A DNA stretch of 64,000 nt from an uncultured Hyphomonas sp. (lineage in GTDB: Bacteria; Pseudomonadota; Alphaproteobacteria; Caulobacterales; Hyphomonadaceae): positions 2,666,001 to 2,730,000 of the forward strand of contig NZ_OY776147.1 in NCBI RefSeq assembly GCF_963675305.1. Reading direction: 5' to 3'. The notes beneath the pieces were generated by a model, which had not been told where the DNA came from, did not search any database, and worked only from the letters and a program-made list of their open reading frames with translations. Positions 1 to 8,145 of the stretch are shown here, piece after piece (the first letter of the stretch is position 1; each line of letters starts with the position of its first letter). Both the position numbers and the translations under genes were made by a program.

Positions 1-954
1 GCCTGCGACGCTCATGATCTCGCCGATCTGCAGCGAGGAATAGCCCCGCACCTGACCCAGATAGAGCGGCAACAGGAAGACGGACCCGTAGAGACCAAAG
101 CCCATCACCGAAGCGATCAGTGCGCCGGACGCAAAGTTCCGGTCCTTGAACACACGCAGGTCTACCAGCGGCACAGGCGAGGTCAGCGCGCGGCGGAAGA
201 AAATCACCGCCGCAATCGCGCAGACGATGGAAGCCTTCACGATGGCCGAGCTCTGGAACCAGCTGTCGCCCGGCCCTTCATCGATGATCCATTCGAACAG
301 TCCGAGGAAGAGCGCCATGGAAACGAGGGCCGTGACATCCAGCCGGCGCAGCAGCGCGCTCTCCCCTTTTTGTTTCGGGATGAACAGGAAGACGAGCGTG
401 ATCGCGGCGATTCCGGGCACGATGTTCACCAGGAAAAGCCAGTGCCAGGACATGTGCTGGGTAATCCAGCCGCCAAGGGTCGGACCGATGGACGGGGCAA
501 GCGTCGCCACCATCCCGATCATCACCTGTTGCGTCATCGACCGGCCTGCCGGGAACAGGGTGAAGCTCGCCGCCATCGTGGTCGGCACCATGGCTGCGCC
601 CGAGAAGCCCTGGATCACACGGAAGAAGATCAGCGAGTCGAGGTCCCATGACAGCGCGCACAGAATGCTTGAGCTGACAAATCCGACCGCGGACATGATG
701 AACAGTTTGCGGATGCCAAAGGCCCGGTTGAGAAAGCCCGACAAGGGAATGCCGACGACTTCGGCCACGAGGTAGCCGGTTTGGATCCAGGCGATCTCTT
801 CCTGGCTGGCCGACACGCCTGCCTGGATTTCCGAAATCGAGCTGGCAACAATCTGGATGTCCAGAATTGCCATGAACATGCCGATCACCATGGCAAAGAA
901 GCCGATGTTGAGGGCAAGCTCTGAAGAAGCTTTCTGGCGGATTGCGTTGACCAT
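1..954 (-). CDS. emrB: DHA2-family MFS drug efflux permease, EmrB type (3' end outside window)
   Basis: Inner-membrane proton-driven drug exporter that would work with the adjacent EmrA-like adaptor. About 318 codons are visible and the C-terminus runs off the left edge. The N-terminus contains successive hydrophobic helices, the segment WIQTGYLVAEVVGIPLSGFL typical of the second helix of DHA2 transporters, and the antiporter motif C (GPTLGGW) in the fifth helix. The ATG at 954 follows a GAGG ribosome site and lies 28 bp after the emrA stop, so the two genes form one operon. The family (14-helix DHA2) is clear; the substrate is not. Confidence 0.88.
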   Translation of the reverse strand, partial: MVNAIRQKASSELALNIGFFAMVIGMFMAILDIQIVASSISEIQAGVSASQEEIAWIQTGYLVAEVVGIPLSGFLNRAFGIRKLFIMSAVGFVSSSILCALSWDLDSLIFFRVIQGFSGAAMVPTTMAASFTLFPAGRSMTQQVMIGMVATLAPSIGPTLGGWITQHMSWHWLFLVNIVPGIAAITLVFLFIPKQKGESALLRRLDVTALVSMALFLGLFEWIIDEGPGDSWFQSSAIVKASIVCAIAAVIFFRRALTSPVPLVDLRVFKDRNFASGALIASVMGFGLYGSVFLLPLYLGQVRGYSSLQIGEIMSVAG

Positions 955-982
955 GGCCGACCTCGCGAGGGCGCTGGGCGGC

Positions 983-2281
983 TTAGCCGTCCACCCCTTT
1001 CGCAATCACGGTTGCCTCGACCGAGAGACCCGGACGCATCAGGCCGGTGGCCAGGGCTTCATCGGAAAGCTTCACCCGCACCGGCACACGCTGCACGATC
1101 TTGGTGAAATTGCCGGTCGCCGTATCCATCGGGATCAGACTGAACTGACCGCCCGTGGCCGGCGCGATGGAATCCAGCGTGCCTGTCACTTTCAGGTCTG
1201 GATAGGCGTCGACATGAATGTCCACTTCCTGCCCGGTCCGCATGCGCTCGACCTGGGTTTCCTTGAAATTGGCGACGATATAGGCCTGCGATACCGGCAC
1301 GATCGACATGGTCTGCTGGCCGGGGCTCAGCAGCTGGCCTTCGGCGACGACGCGGTTGGCGACAACACCGTCGAACGGCGCGCGAAGCTCCGTGCGCGTT
1401 GCATCGAGCTTGGCAGCCTCGACCCGTGCGCGGGCGGCTTCGACCTGCGCATCGGCGCCGGCAACTGCGGCCTTGGCTGAGGCCAGGTCTTCCTGTGCGC
1501 GGTGAAAGTTTGCCTCGGCGACGTTCAGTTCGCTCTGCGCCGTGGTGATCCCGGCTTTCGACTGGTCGAGCGAAGCCCGGGCGGACTGCGCCTTGGTGGC
1601 GGCGGCATCAAGGCTGGCTTTGGGATAATGCCCTTTTTCGGTAAGCTCCGTATACCGCTCAAGATCATTCGCGGCGAGGGTTGCGTCAGCCTGTGCGGCA
1701 GCGGTGCTGGCTTTCGCCTGGGCCAGACGGTCCAGCTGCGCCGCGATCTGGGCGGTGGCGGTCTCGACATTGGCTTCAGCTGCAGCAACGCCCGCACGGG
1801 CCTGAGCCTGCGCGGCGATGGATTGCTGCAGCGCTGCGGCGGCCTCCGAAACGCGGGTGGCATAGTCGGCCACTTCCAGTGTCACCAGAAGATCTCCGGC
1901 TTTCACGGCCTGGTTGTCCGTGACGTGCACCTGTTCAACATAGCCCTGCACCTTTGGCGCAATCGTGGCGATGTCCGCGCGGATATAGGCATTGTCGGTG
2001 GTGATCTCGTAGCGGCCGGCAACCAGCCAGTGGATGCCCTGATACCCGACGAAGAGGGCCAGCAGCAGGCCTGCGCCCGACAGGATGTATTTTCGCGGAT
2101 CGGCCTTGAAGCGCTCAACCAGTCCCTGATCCTGGCCCTGCCCTTCCGGGGCCGGGCCCTGCGCAGGGGGCGCATCATTGGCAGGCTTGCGGGCCGGGGC
2201 TTCGGCCACGTTGGGGGCGGTCGCCGGGGCAGGAACGGCAGCGGGCTGGGAGGAGTCGCGCTGGAGGGGCTGTAGGGCCAT
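983..2281 (-). CDS. emrA: HlyD/EmrA-family membrane fusion protein
   Basis: Periplasmic adaptor of 432 aa that should link the inner-membrane EmrB permease to an outer-membrane channel. It has a Pro/Ala-rich cytoplasmic N-terminus, one transmembrane helix near residues 60-80, a biotinyl-lipoyl-like half (YVEQVHVTDNQAVKAGDLL), a long Ala/Gln-rich coiled-coil hairpin (about residues 125-290) and the second lipoyl half (LRAPFDGVVANRVV). Length and order match the family. It is the first gene of the emrAB operon and is divergent from a TetR gene, with a double operator in the gap. Confidence 0.9.
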   Translation of the reverse strand: MALQPLQRDSSQPAAVPAPATAPNVAEAPARKPANDAPPAQGPAPEGQGQDQGLVERFKADPRKYILSGAGLLLALFVGYQGIHWLVAGRYEITTDNAYIRADIATIAPKVQGYVEQVHVTDNQAVKAGDLLVTLEVADYATRVSEAAAALQQSIAAQAQARAGVAAAEANVETATAQIAAQLDRLAQAKASTAAAQADATLAANDLERYTELTEKGHYPKASLDAAATKAQSARASLDQSKAGITTAQSELNVAEANFHRAQEDLASAKAAVAGADAQVEAARARVEAAKLDATRTELRAPFDGVVANRVVAEGQLLSPGQQTMSIVPVSQAYIVANFKETQVERMRTGQEVDIHVDAYPDLKVTGTLDSIAPATGGQFSLIPMDTATGNFTKIVQRVPVRVKLSDEALATGLMRPGLSVEATVIAKGVDG

Positions 2282-2330
2282 GGGGGAATTCCGTGGTGTC
2301 TGATCTGGAGCCCGGTGTTAGCTCCAAAGT

Positions 2331-2374
2331 GTGTAATTACGGTTACATCGCTTGCAATGTAATCCGCGTTACAC
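2331..2374. promoter_or_regulatory. Double palindromic operator between emrA and tetR
   Basis: Two imperfect palindromes, GTGTAA-N6-TTACAT (2331-2348) and ATGTAA-N6-TTACAC (2357-2374), are themselves arranged as an inverted repeat about an 8-bp centre. They sit between the divergent emrA and TetR starts, the usual place for a TetR autorepressor/pump operator. The second palindrome ends only 12 bp before the TetR start codon. Confidence 0.7.
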
Positions 2375-2386
2375 CAAAATCAAGCC

Positions 2387-3055
2387 ATGAACCGAACAAA
2401 CAAGCCTTCTTCCGCCACCACGACCGCCTCCCGGGTACAGGATGGCACATCCCGCGCAGACATCCGGCGCGCCGCTTTTCTCGAAGCGGCCCAGAAAGTC
2501 TTTCTGGAACAAGGCTTTGAAGCGGCCAATATGTCAGAAATCGTCCGGCGGGCGGGCGGCTCCCTGGCCACGCTCTATGCCCAGTTCGGGGACAAGGAAG
2601 GCATCTTCCTTGCCATGCTGGAGACGCGGATGAAGGCCATCACCGCGACTTTGGAAGTCGAACTGCAGGCGCACACGCCGGTCGAGGAAGGATTGCGCCG
2701 CATCGGCGAGCAATTTGCCGGCAAGCTGGTCGAGCCTGACTCGCTGGAGCTTTACCGGCTGATCGTCGGCATGGCGAAGAAGTACCCCGACATCGCGGAG
2801 ACCTTCATGAAGCTCGGGCCGAACAAGGTGCGCGCCGGGCTCGCGGCCTATTTGCAGGACCGGGCCGATGCTGGCGAGATCCCGCAATCAGACCAGTTTG
2901 AGACACTGGGCTCGCTCTTCCTCGACATGGTGCGCTCCCCTCTGCAGAGCCGGGCCCTGCTGAACTCGAATGTGCGCCCCTCGAACGCCGATGTCCGCAC
3001 CAGCGTCGACAGGGCCGTCGACATGTTCCTCTACGGCCTTTCCGGAAAACGCTGA
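2387..3055 (+). CDS. TetR/AcrR-family transcriptional regulator of the emrAB pump
   Basis: Repressor of 222 aa. The N-terminal helix-turn-helix domain (about residues 22-68) carries the characteristic AAQKVFLEQGFEAANMSEI and GSLATLYAQFGDKEG segments; the C-terminal part is a ligand and dimer domain of the AcrR_C type. It is divergent from emrAB and most likely represses both the pump and itself through the double palindrome at 2331-2374. No Shine-Dalgarno sequence precedes the ATG at 2387, so leaderless translation is possible. The ligand is unknown. Confidence 0.88.
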   Translation: MNRTNKPSSATTTASRVQDGTSRADIRRAAFLEAAQKVFLEQGFEAANMSEIVRRAGGSLATLYAQFGDKEGIFLAMLETRMKAITATLEVELQAHTPVEEGLRRIGEQFAGKLVEPDSLELYRLIVGMAKKYPDIAETFMKLGPNKVRAGLAAYLQDRADAGEIPQSDQFETLGSLFLDMVRSPLQSRALLNSNVRPSNADVRTSVDRAVDMFLYGLSGKR

Positions 3056-3125
3056 GGCCGGCCGATCATTCGATTGCCGTCATGCGCCCGCGCGGCTACC
3101 CTCCCGGGAAAACAGGGAGGAATGC

Positions 3126-4262
3126 ATGCCTGACGGGGAAGTGCACGGCGTGGCGGACGACAAGTTCGCAGCCGTAAGAGAACAGTTCGAAAAAAACCTC
3201 AGCGACGGAACGGATATCGGGGCATCCTTCTGCGTCACCCGGGATGGCGAGACGGTCATCGATCTCTGGGGCGGCTGGGCCGATGAGGAACGCACCCGTC
3301 CGTGGGAAAAGGATACGATCGTCAACGTCTATTCGACGACCAAGACGATGACGGCGCTGACCGCCCTCTGGCTGGCAGATCAGGGCAAGCTCGATTTCGA
3401 TGCGCCCGTGGCCGAGTACTGGCCGGAATTTGCTGCGAACGGCAAGGACGCCATCAAGGTCAGTCATCTGATGAGCCATTCGGCCGGCCTTTCCGGCTGG
3501 ACCGCCCCGATGGAGAAGGAAGACCTGTACGACTGGGACAAGGCGACGAGCCTGCTCGCCGCGCAGGCCCCGCTCTGGGAACCCGGCACCGCGTCCGGCT
3601 ACCACGCCATCACGCAAGGCTACCTCGTCGGCGAAGTGATCCGCCGGATCGACGGGCGCAGCGTCGGCACAGTGTTCCGCGAGGAAATCGCCGAGCCGCT
3701 GGGCGCCGACTTCCACATCGGCCTTCCGGCCTCGGAAGACCACCGCGTTGCGCACCTGAAACCGCCGCCGGTTGCAGGGCTCGGCGCCCCCGCGCAGAAC
3801 GAGATCCAGCGTGTCGCCTTCGAGCATCCGCCAATTGATGTTTCCGAAACACGCACGCGGGCCTGGCGCGGGGCAGAAATCCCGGCCGCCGGCGGCACCG
3901 GCAATGCCCGTTCGGTTGCCCGGGCGCAGGCAATCCTCGCCAATGGCGGCATGATGGACGGAAAGCGCTTCCTGTCAGAAGCCGGATGCCGCAAGGCCCT
4001 TGAATGCCAGGTCGAAGGAACTGACCTCGTCCTCGGCATACCGGTACGTTTCGGCCTCGGCTACGGGCTGTCCGGCCCGATGTCACCTGCCCTCAACGAG
4101 TCGTCCATGTTCTGGGGCGGCTATGGCGGCTCCATCGTGCTGGTCGACATGGAGAACCGGATGACGGTCACCTATGCGATGAACCGGATGGAGGGCACGA
4201 CCACGGGCGACATGCGCGCGATCACGCTCGCCGCCCTGGTCTGGCAGGCAATGGCAGGCTGA
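3126..4262 (+). CDS. Serine hydrolase of the beta-lactamase / EstB family
   Basis: Predicted esterase-type member of the class C beta-lactamase fold, 378 aa, with no clear signal peptide, so probably cytoplasmic. The SxxK motif is STTK with Ser70; a Tyr in GYHAITQGYL fits the second catalytic element, and the C-terminal FWGGYGGS fits the third strand motif. The ATG at 3126 has a GGGAGG ribosome site; an upstream open frame reaching 2970 overlaps tetR and is not needed. Substrate unknown. It lies in the same direction as tetR, 70 bp downstream. Confidence 0.85.
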   Translation: MPDGEVHGVADDKFAAVREQFEKNLSDGTDIGASFCVTRDGETVIDLWGGWADEERTRPWEKDTIVNVYSTTKTMTALTALWLADQGKLDFDAPVAEYWPEFAANGKDAIKVSHLMSHSAGLSGWTAPMEKEDLYDWDKATSLLAAQAPLWEPGTASGYHAITQGYLVGEVIRRIDGRSVGTVFREEIAEPLGADFHIGLPASEDHRVAHLKPPPVAGLGAPAQNEIQRVAFEHPPIDVSETRTRAWRGAEIPAAGGTGNARSVARAQAILANGGMMDGKRFLSEAGCRKALECQVEGTDLVLGIPVRFGLGYGLSGPMSPALNESSMFWGGYGGSIVLVDMENRMTVTYAMNRMEGTTTGDMRAITLAALVWQAMAG

Positions 4263-4268
4263 AGCGCC

Positions 4269-5381
4269 CTACTCTCCCGCACCGTCGAGCATGGACTTGA
4301 ATCCGCTCGGCGCGTGCGGGCCCATGAACAGCTGTTCGAACGCGCCGATGCCCTCGGAGGTCTGTCCGCCGGGGCCGTTGTGCGTCGCGCGTACAATCTC
4401 CTGGATGTGCAGGTTTTCCGGAATGTTCCATGGCGCGTTCGGGTCCATGTCCTCGCGCTCCACGACCAGCTGGTCGCCATGGCTCATGCCGTGTTTGAAC
4501 TTCGCGTGGCCATATCCAATGCCGCGCATCAGGAAAGTGCCCAGGGGCTCAAAGTCCACCGTATGCGGATTGCCCTGCCCATCCTTCATGCTGAGGCGCG
4601 CTTTTGCCATGCGGCGGGTGCCGGGCGCGTAGGTAACGTCCATCTGCGCATCGTCGAGGTGCAGATGCTCGCCCTGCGCGGCGCCATCCATGGCCAGCAC
4701 GGCCCGCTTGTTCCAGGCCTCGCCCGCGCCATCGTCATTGACGTGGAAATAAAGTGCCTGGTTCGCGAAATTGGTCGGCGTCCAGATCCAGTAGAATTGC
4801 GGCTCCAGCGGCGGGATCAGCGGCTGGGCGTCCTGCGCGCCGATCGGGCGCACGCCCCATGACCGGTCGCGCGTGCCGGTCCAGCTGTCGGGATTGACCT
4901 CGATCTCCTTGCCGTCGATGCGCAGCTTGCCGGCCCAGCGGCCATTCTGCGTCATGCGCGTCAGGTCCATCAGCATCCGCGGGCCCTGGCGGCGGGTGAA
5001 GCGCGGCTCCTCAATCGGGAAGGCCCGGCCGGTAAATTCGACGTCCAGCGCGATGCCTTCGGTCTCTTCCAGTTTCAGGCGGATCCGCTTCAGCGGCTCC
5101 AGCACGGAGACGGAAAGACCGCCGATGAATGTGTCCATCCGCTCCATGTTCAGGGGGCGCGAAAAGAAGACCGAGCTTTGCTTGCCCTCATGCAGCACCG
5201 ACACAGACCCGTCGATCACGTTCAGGTGTGGATAGACGCCCATGGCTGCAGCGAAGAAGACCGACCCGTCCGCCGAATAGCCATTGAAAAAGAACCGGTC
5301 ATAGAAATTCCGGTCTGATCCGGAAAAGGCCACAGGCTCCGGCGTCTGGTGAATGGGATACTCGTCTCCGGCTGTCAGCAT
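4269..5381 (-). CDS. Conserved hypothetical protein, possible lipocalin-like fold
   Basis: 370 aa, not assigned to a characterised family. The sequence is rich in beta-strand-like segments and Trp/Tyr-rich motifs (FYDRFFFNGYSADGSVFF, WTGTRDRSWGVRPIG), which recall AttH/tocopherol-cyclase-like lipocalin proteins of actinobacteria and alphaproteobacteria; this is a weak analogy. There is no signal peptide or membrane helix. The ATG at 5381 is preferred over the GTG at 5390 because GGAAGG lies about 8 nt before it. Its stop is 6 bp from the stop of the convergent serine hydrolase. Confidence 0.6.
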   Translation of the reverse strand: MLTAGDEYPIHQTPEPVAFSGSDRNFYDRFFFNGYSADGSVFFAAAMGVYPHLNVIDGSVSVLHEGKQSSVFFSRPLNMERMDTFIGGLSVSVLEPLKRIRLKLEETEGIALDVEFTGRAFPIEEPRFTRRQGPRMLMDLTRMTQNGRWAGKLRIDGKEIEVNPDSWTGTRDRSWGVRPIGAQDAQPLIPPLEPQFYWIWTPTNFANQALYFHVNDDGAGEAWNKRAVLAMDGAAQGEHLHLDDAQMDVTYAPGTRRMAKARLSMKDGQGNPHTVDFEPLGTFLMRGIGYGHAKFKHGMSHGDQLVVEREDMDPNAPWNIPENLHIQEIVRATHNGPGGQTSEGIGAFEQLFMGPHAPSGFKSMLDGAGE

Positions 5382-5485
5382 AGTTCGCACTTCCTTCCTC
5401 TGGGTGACCTCTTGGCGGGCCTGTCATGCAAGCTAGGGTGTACGAGGCAAGCCCCGGCGACAAGGGGTGACGCGAGGGAGGCAGT

Positions 5486-5914
5486 ATGACCTGTAAAATG
5501 AATCCGGAGGAAGCCAACACATTCCTGCGCCAGGCCTTTGAAGGCCAGTCGGTGCGCACGGAAATCGTGGAAATGGTGGAAGGCCGCGCCGTGGTGCGGC
5601 TAAGAGCCGACAAGACAAATCTTCGCCCTGGCGGCTATATCTCGGGACCGACGCAGATGTCGCTGGTGGATACGGCCTCCTATTTCGCCGTGATGACCGT
5701 AACCGGACTGGAACCCATGGCCGTGACAAGCAGCCTGAACATGAGCTTCCTTCGCCCCTGTATCGGCGACGTCGTGCTGGCCGATGCCCGGATCATGAAG
5801 ATCGGCCAGACCCTCGCCGTGATGGATGTGGACGTGCGCGTTGAAGGCGCCACCAAGCCGTCCAGCCACGCCGTGGTGACCTATGCCCTGCCCCGGAAGG
5901 ATGCCGCCGCTTGA
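5486..5914 (+). CDS. PaaI-family hotdog-fold thioesterase
   Basis: Acyl-CoA thioesterase-like protein of 142 aa. The hotdog core is seen as GGYISGPTQMSLVDTASYFA (central helix with Asp, about residues 47-66) followed by TSSLNMSFLRPCIGDVVLADARI, the pattern of PaaI/YbgC-type enzymes. A GGGAGG ribosome site lies 6 nt before the ATG. The stop overlaps the start of the DUF423 gene, implying coupled translation. Substrate unknown. Confidence 0.82.
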   Translation: MTCKMNPEEANTFLRQAFEGQSVRTEIVEMVEGRAVVRLRADKTNLRPGGYISGPTQMSLVDTASYFAVMTVTGLEPMAVTSSLNMSFLRPCIGDVVLADARIMKIGQTLAVMDVDVRVEGATKPSSHAVVTYALPRKDAAA

Positions 5915-6273
5915 ACCGGCTCGCCGCCGCCGCTGCCCTCATTGGCTTTCTGGGCGTCGCGCTCGGCGCCTTTGGCGCGCATGCGCTGGACGGCAGGCTG
6001 ACGGCGGAAGGCACGGACTGGTGGCACACGGCGACGCTCTACGTCCTGCCCCATGCGGGCGCGGCGCTGGCCATCGGCCTTTCCGTCCGGACGGGCCTCA
6101 TCCGCACCGGCGGCTGGCTAATGGTTCTGGGCGCAGTGATCTTTGCCGGAACGCTCTATGCCATGGCGCTGGGCGCGCCCCGCTGGTTCGGCGCGATCAC
6201 ACCGATCGGCGGCGTGTCCCTCCTGGCAGGCTGGGCCATGGCCGCGCTCGGCAGTCTCAGAAAGTCAGGTTGA
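5911..6273 (+). CDS. DUF423 (YgdD/TMEM256-like) small membrane protein
   Basis: 120 aa with four predicted transmembrane helices. The family signature is visible: GFLGVALGAFGAHAL near the N-terminus, then WWHTATLYVLPHA and a C-terminal ITPIGGVSLLAGWAMAALGSL. It starts with TTG inside the TTGA overlap with the thioesterase stop. DUF423 proteins are widespread inner-membrane proteins of unknown function. Confidence 0.85.
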   Translation: MNRLAAAAALIGFLGVALGAFGAHALDGRLTAEGTDWWHTATLYVLPHAGAALAIGLSVRTGLIRTGGWLMVLGAVIFAGTLYAMALGAPRWFGAITPIGGVSLLAGWAMAALGSLRKSG

Positions 6274-6285
6274 GATCGAAACCGA

Positions 6286-6906
6286 TCAGGATTGTGCGGA
6301 ACTGACGGAGGCGTATTTGTCGGCCAGTTCGTCCGCCGTTTCGCGGGCATTGTCGATCACGTCTTCAAACGCACCGAGTTCCTTGTCCACGGGGGCGGTG
6401 TCGATGTCCATGTCGGACCGGGCGGAAACTTCGCCAAGGGCACTCTGGAAGCTGCGATAGGCCATCTGTGCACGAACAAGTGCGCGCTCATAGCTCATCA
6501 CGTCTGCGCGGCTTGCCGTGTGTGCGCCGGTGTCCTGCAGCAGGGAATGCGCTTCGCGGCTGACATCGCTGAGGCCTGCGCGGGCTTCCTGGCTGTCGGA
6601 GACGATACGCGCCAGAACAAGCGCGGGCGCTTCGGTGCCGGCGCCGATGCGGGCAGCATATGTGTCGGCATGGGCCGGGTCGTTCGTGATGCCATTGATC
6701 AGCGTATTGGCGAGCCCCGCCAGGCCATTATTGGCTTTGACCCAACCGGCATCGACGGCCTTGTCGCAATATTCACTGGACGCGGTGCGCAGGGATGATT
6801 GATTTTGAGACAGCCCGGCCTGGACCAGAGCCTCCCCCGGAACCATGGAAACGGTTGCGCATCCTGCAAGAAGGCATAGGGATACACCCAGAATTACGCT
6901 ACGCAT
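6286..6906 (-). CDS. Putative lipoprotein
   Basis: 206 aa. The N-terminus MRSVILGVSLCLLAGCATVS is a type II signal peptide with lipobox LAGC, so the mature protein should be lipid-anchored in the envelope. The rest is mostly helical and polar without a recognised domain. The ATG at 6906 is used because the frame upstream to 6939 adds residues before the signal peptide. It is convergent with the DUF423 gene and divergent from the iminopeptidase gene. Confidence 0.72.
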   Translation of the reverse strand: MRSVILGVSLCLLAGCATVSMVPGEALVQAGLSQNQSSLRTASSEYCDKAVDAGWVKANNGLAGLANTLINGITNDPAHADTYAARIGAGTEAPALVLARIVSDSQEARAGLSDVSREAHSLLQDTGAHTASRADVMSYERALVRAQMAYRSFQSALGEVSARSDMDIDTAPVDKELGAFEDVIDNARETADELADKYASVSSAQS

Positions 6907-6939
6907 CAAACAGCCACCTGCATTCTGTTTGGGCCCCAA

Positions 6940-6959
6940 TACGTAATATTCTGTACGTA
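6940..6959. promoter_or_regulatory. Paired TACGTA dyad in a divergent promoter gap
   Basis: Two copies of the self-complementary hexamer TACGTA (6940-6945 and 6954-6959) separated by 8 bp lie between the divergent lipoprotein (start 6906) and pip (start 7018) genes. The spacing could suit a dimeric regulator, but nothing else supports it. Confidence 0.3.
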
Positions 6960-7017
6960 ACGACGGGAACCATGTCCACCTCAGACGGCAGTTTGAACGA
7001 AATTAGGTGAAGAGTGA

Positions 7018-8007
7018 ATGAATAGACGCCCGCCCCGCCGCATTTTGTATCCCAGACACGAAGCCCGACGCTCCGGTAGGTTGCGCGTTTCGGATATACA
7101 CGAAATCTACTGGGAAGAATCAGGCAACCCGAACGGCGTGCCTGTTGTCGCCCTGCATGGCGGCCCCGGCGGCGGCTCAAGCCCCGAAATGCGGCGCTTT
7201 TTCGATCCTGAGCGCTACCGCATCTTCCTCTTCGATCAGCGCGGTTGTGGACGGTCCACACCACATTCCGAACTTCGCGAAAACACGACCTGGGACCTGG
7301 TGGACGATATTGAGGCACTGCGTGAACATGTTGGCGTCAATCAGTGGCTCGTGTTCGGAGGATCCTGGGGATCGACGCTGTCACTCGCCTATGGCGTGAC
7401 TCATCCGGACCGGACGCTCGGCCTGGTTCTGCGCGGCATCTTCCTCGTCTCGAAACCGGAAGTGCAGTGGTTCTACCAAAGCGGCGCCAGCCGTCTGTTC
7501 CCGGACGCCTATGACCGCTACATCGCGCCGATCCCGGAAGACGAGCGCGACGACCTGCTGATGGCGTTCCATCGCCGCCTGACCGGCGACGACCGGCAAA
7601 CCCGGATCGAGGCCGCCCGCGCCTGGTCGCGCTGGGAGGGCGAGACCCTGTCCATCAAGGGGCCGCTGACCACCCCGCCCCGCTTCAATGAGGATGACTT
7701 CGTCGACGCGTTCGCCCGGATCGAATGCCACTATTTCGTCAATCGGGGTTTCTTCGCCAGTGACAACTGGCTGCTGGAACAGTGTGCGGAAAAGCTGAAG
7801 AACATTCCGGGCGTCATCGTTCATGGCCGCTATGATGTCGTGACCCCGCTATCGACGGCCTGGGCCTTGTCGAAAGCCTGGCCGAAAGCGGAGCTGCACA
7901 TCGTGCCGGATGCCGGTCACTCCTCCATGGAGCCCGGCATCGTCGACAAGCTGATTCAGGCGACGGATCATTTTGCCGGCGTTTACGGCTCGAAAGTCCG
8001 CGCCTGA
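7018..8007 (+). CDS. pip: Proline iminopeptidase (alpha/beta hydrolase, peptidase S33)
   Basis: Cytoplasmic enzyme of 329 aa that removes N-terminal proline from peptides. Family marks are HGGPGGGSSPEMRRFFDP (oxyanion region, about residues 47-64), FDQRGCGRS, and the nucleophile elbow GGSWGS with Ser116; the Asp and His of the triad fit HGRYDVV and PDAGHS near the C-terminus. Length and full-length pattern match S33 proline iminopeptidases. It is a single gene followed by a strong hairpin at 8051-8073. Confidence 0.93.
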   Translation: MNRRPPRRILYPRHEARRSGRLRVSDIHEIYWEESGNPNGVPVVALHGGPGGGSSPEMRRFFDPERYRIFLFDQRGCGRSTPHSELRENTTWDLVDDIEALREHVGVNQWLVFGGSWGSTLSLAYGVTHPDRTLGLVLRGIFLVSKPEVQWFYQSGASRLFPDAYDRYIAPIPEDERDDLLMAFHRRLTGDDRQTRIEAARAWSRWEGETLSIKGPLTTPPRFNEDDFVDAFARIECHYFVNRGFFASDNWLLEQCAEKLKNIPGVIVHGRYDVVTPLSTAWALSKAWPKAELHIVPDAGHSSMEPGIVDKLIQATDHFAGVYGSKVRA

Positions 8008-8050
8008 TCCCTGTCTGATCCTCCGATGGATCTGAAGCCCGACATGAAAA

Positions 8051-8073
8051 CGCCCTCCACCACGTGGAGGGCG
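8051..8073. terminator. Perfect 10-bp hairpin, probable bidirectional terminator
   Basis: CGCCCTCCAC (8051-8060), a 3-nt loop and GTGGAGGGCG (8064-8073) form a perfect stem. It lies between the convergent pip and NSS transporter genes. On the + strand CTTCTAT follows; on the - strand TTTT follows, so it may end both transcripts. Confidence 0.7.
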
Positions 8074-8095
8074 CTTCTATATAAGGTGTATTGAT

Positions 8096-8121
8096 GGTCT
8101 ATAGACGGTGTTCGTGAGGGT
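8096..8121. repeat. 26-bp interspersed repeat, copy 1
   Basis: The reverse complement of this segment matches 42830-42855 at 25 of 26 positions. It contains the palindrome GTCTATAGAC. Both copies lie just past the 3' end of genes. Nature unknown. Confidence 0.5.
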
Positions 8122-8145
8122 GCGGGCGTGCCCGCTGAAGACCGT

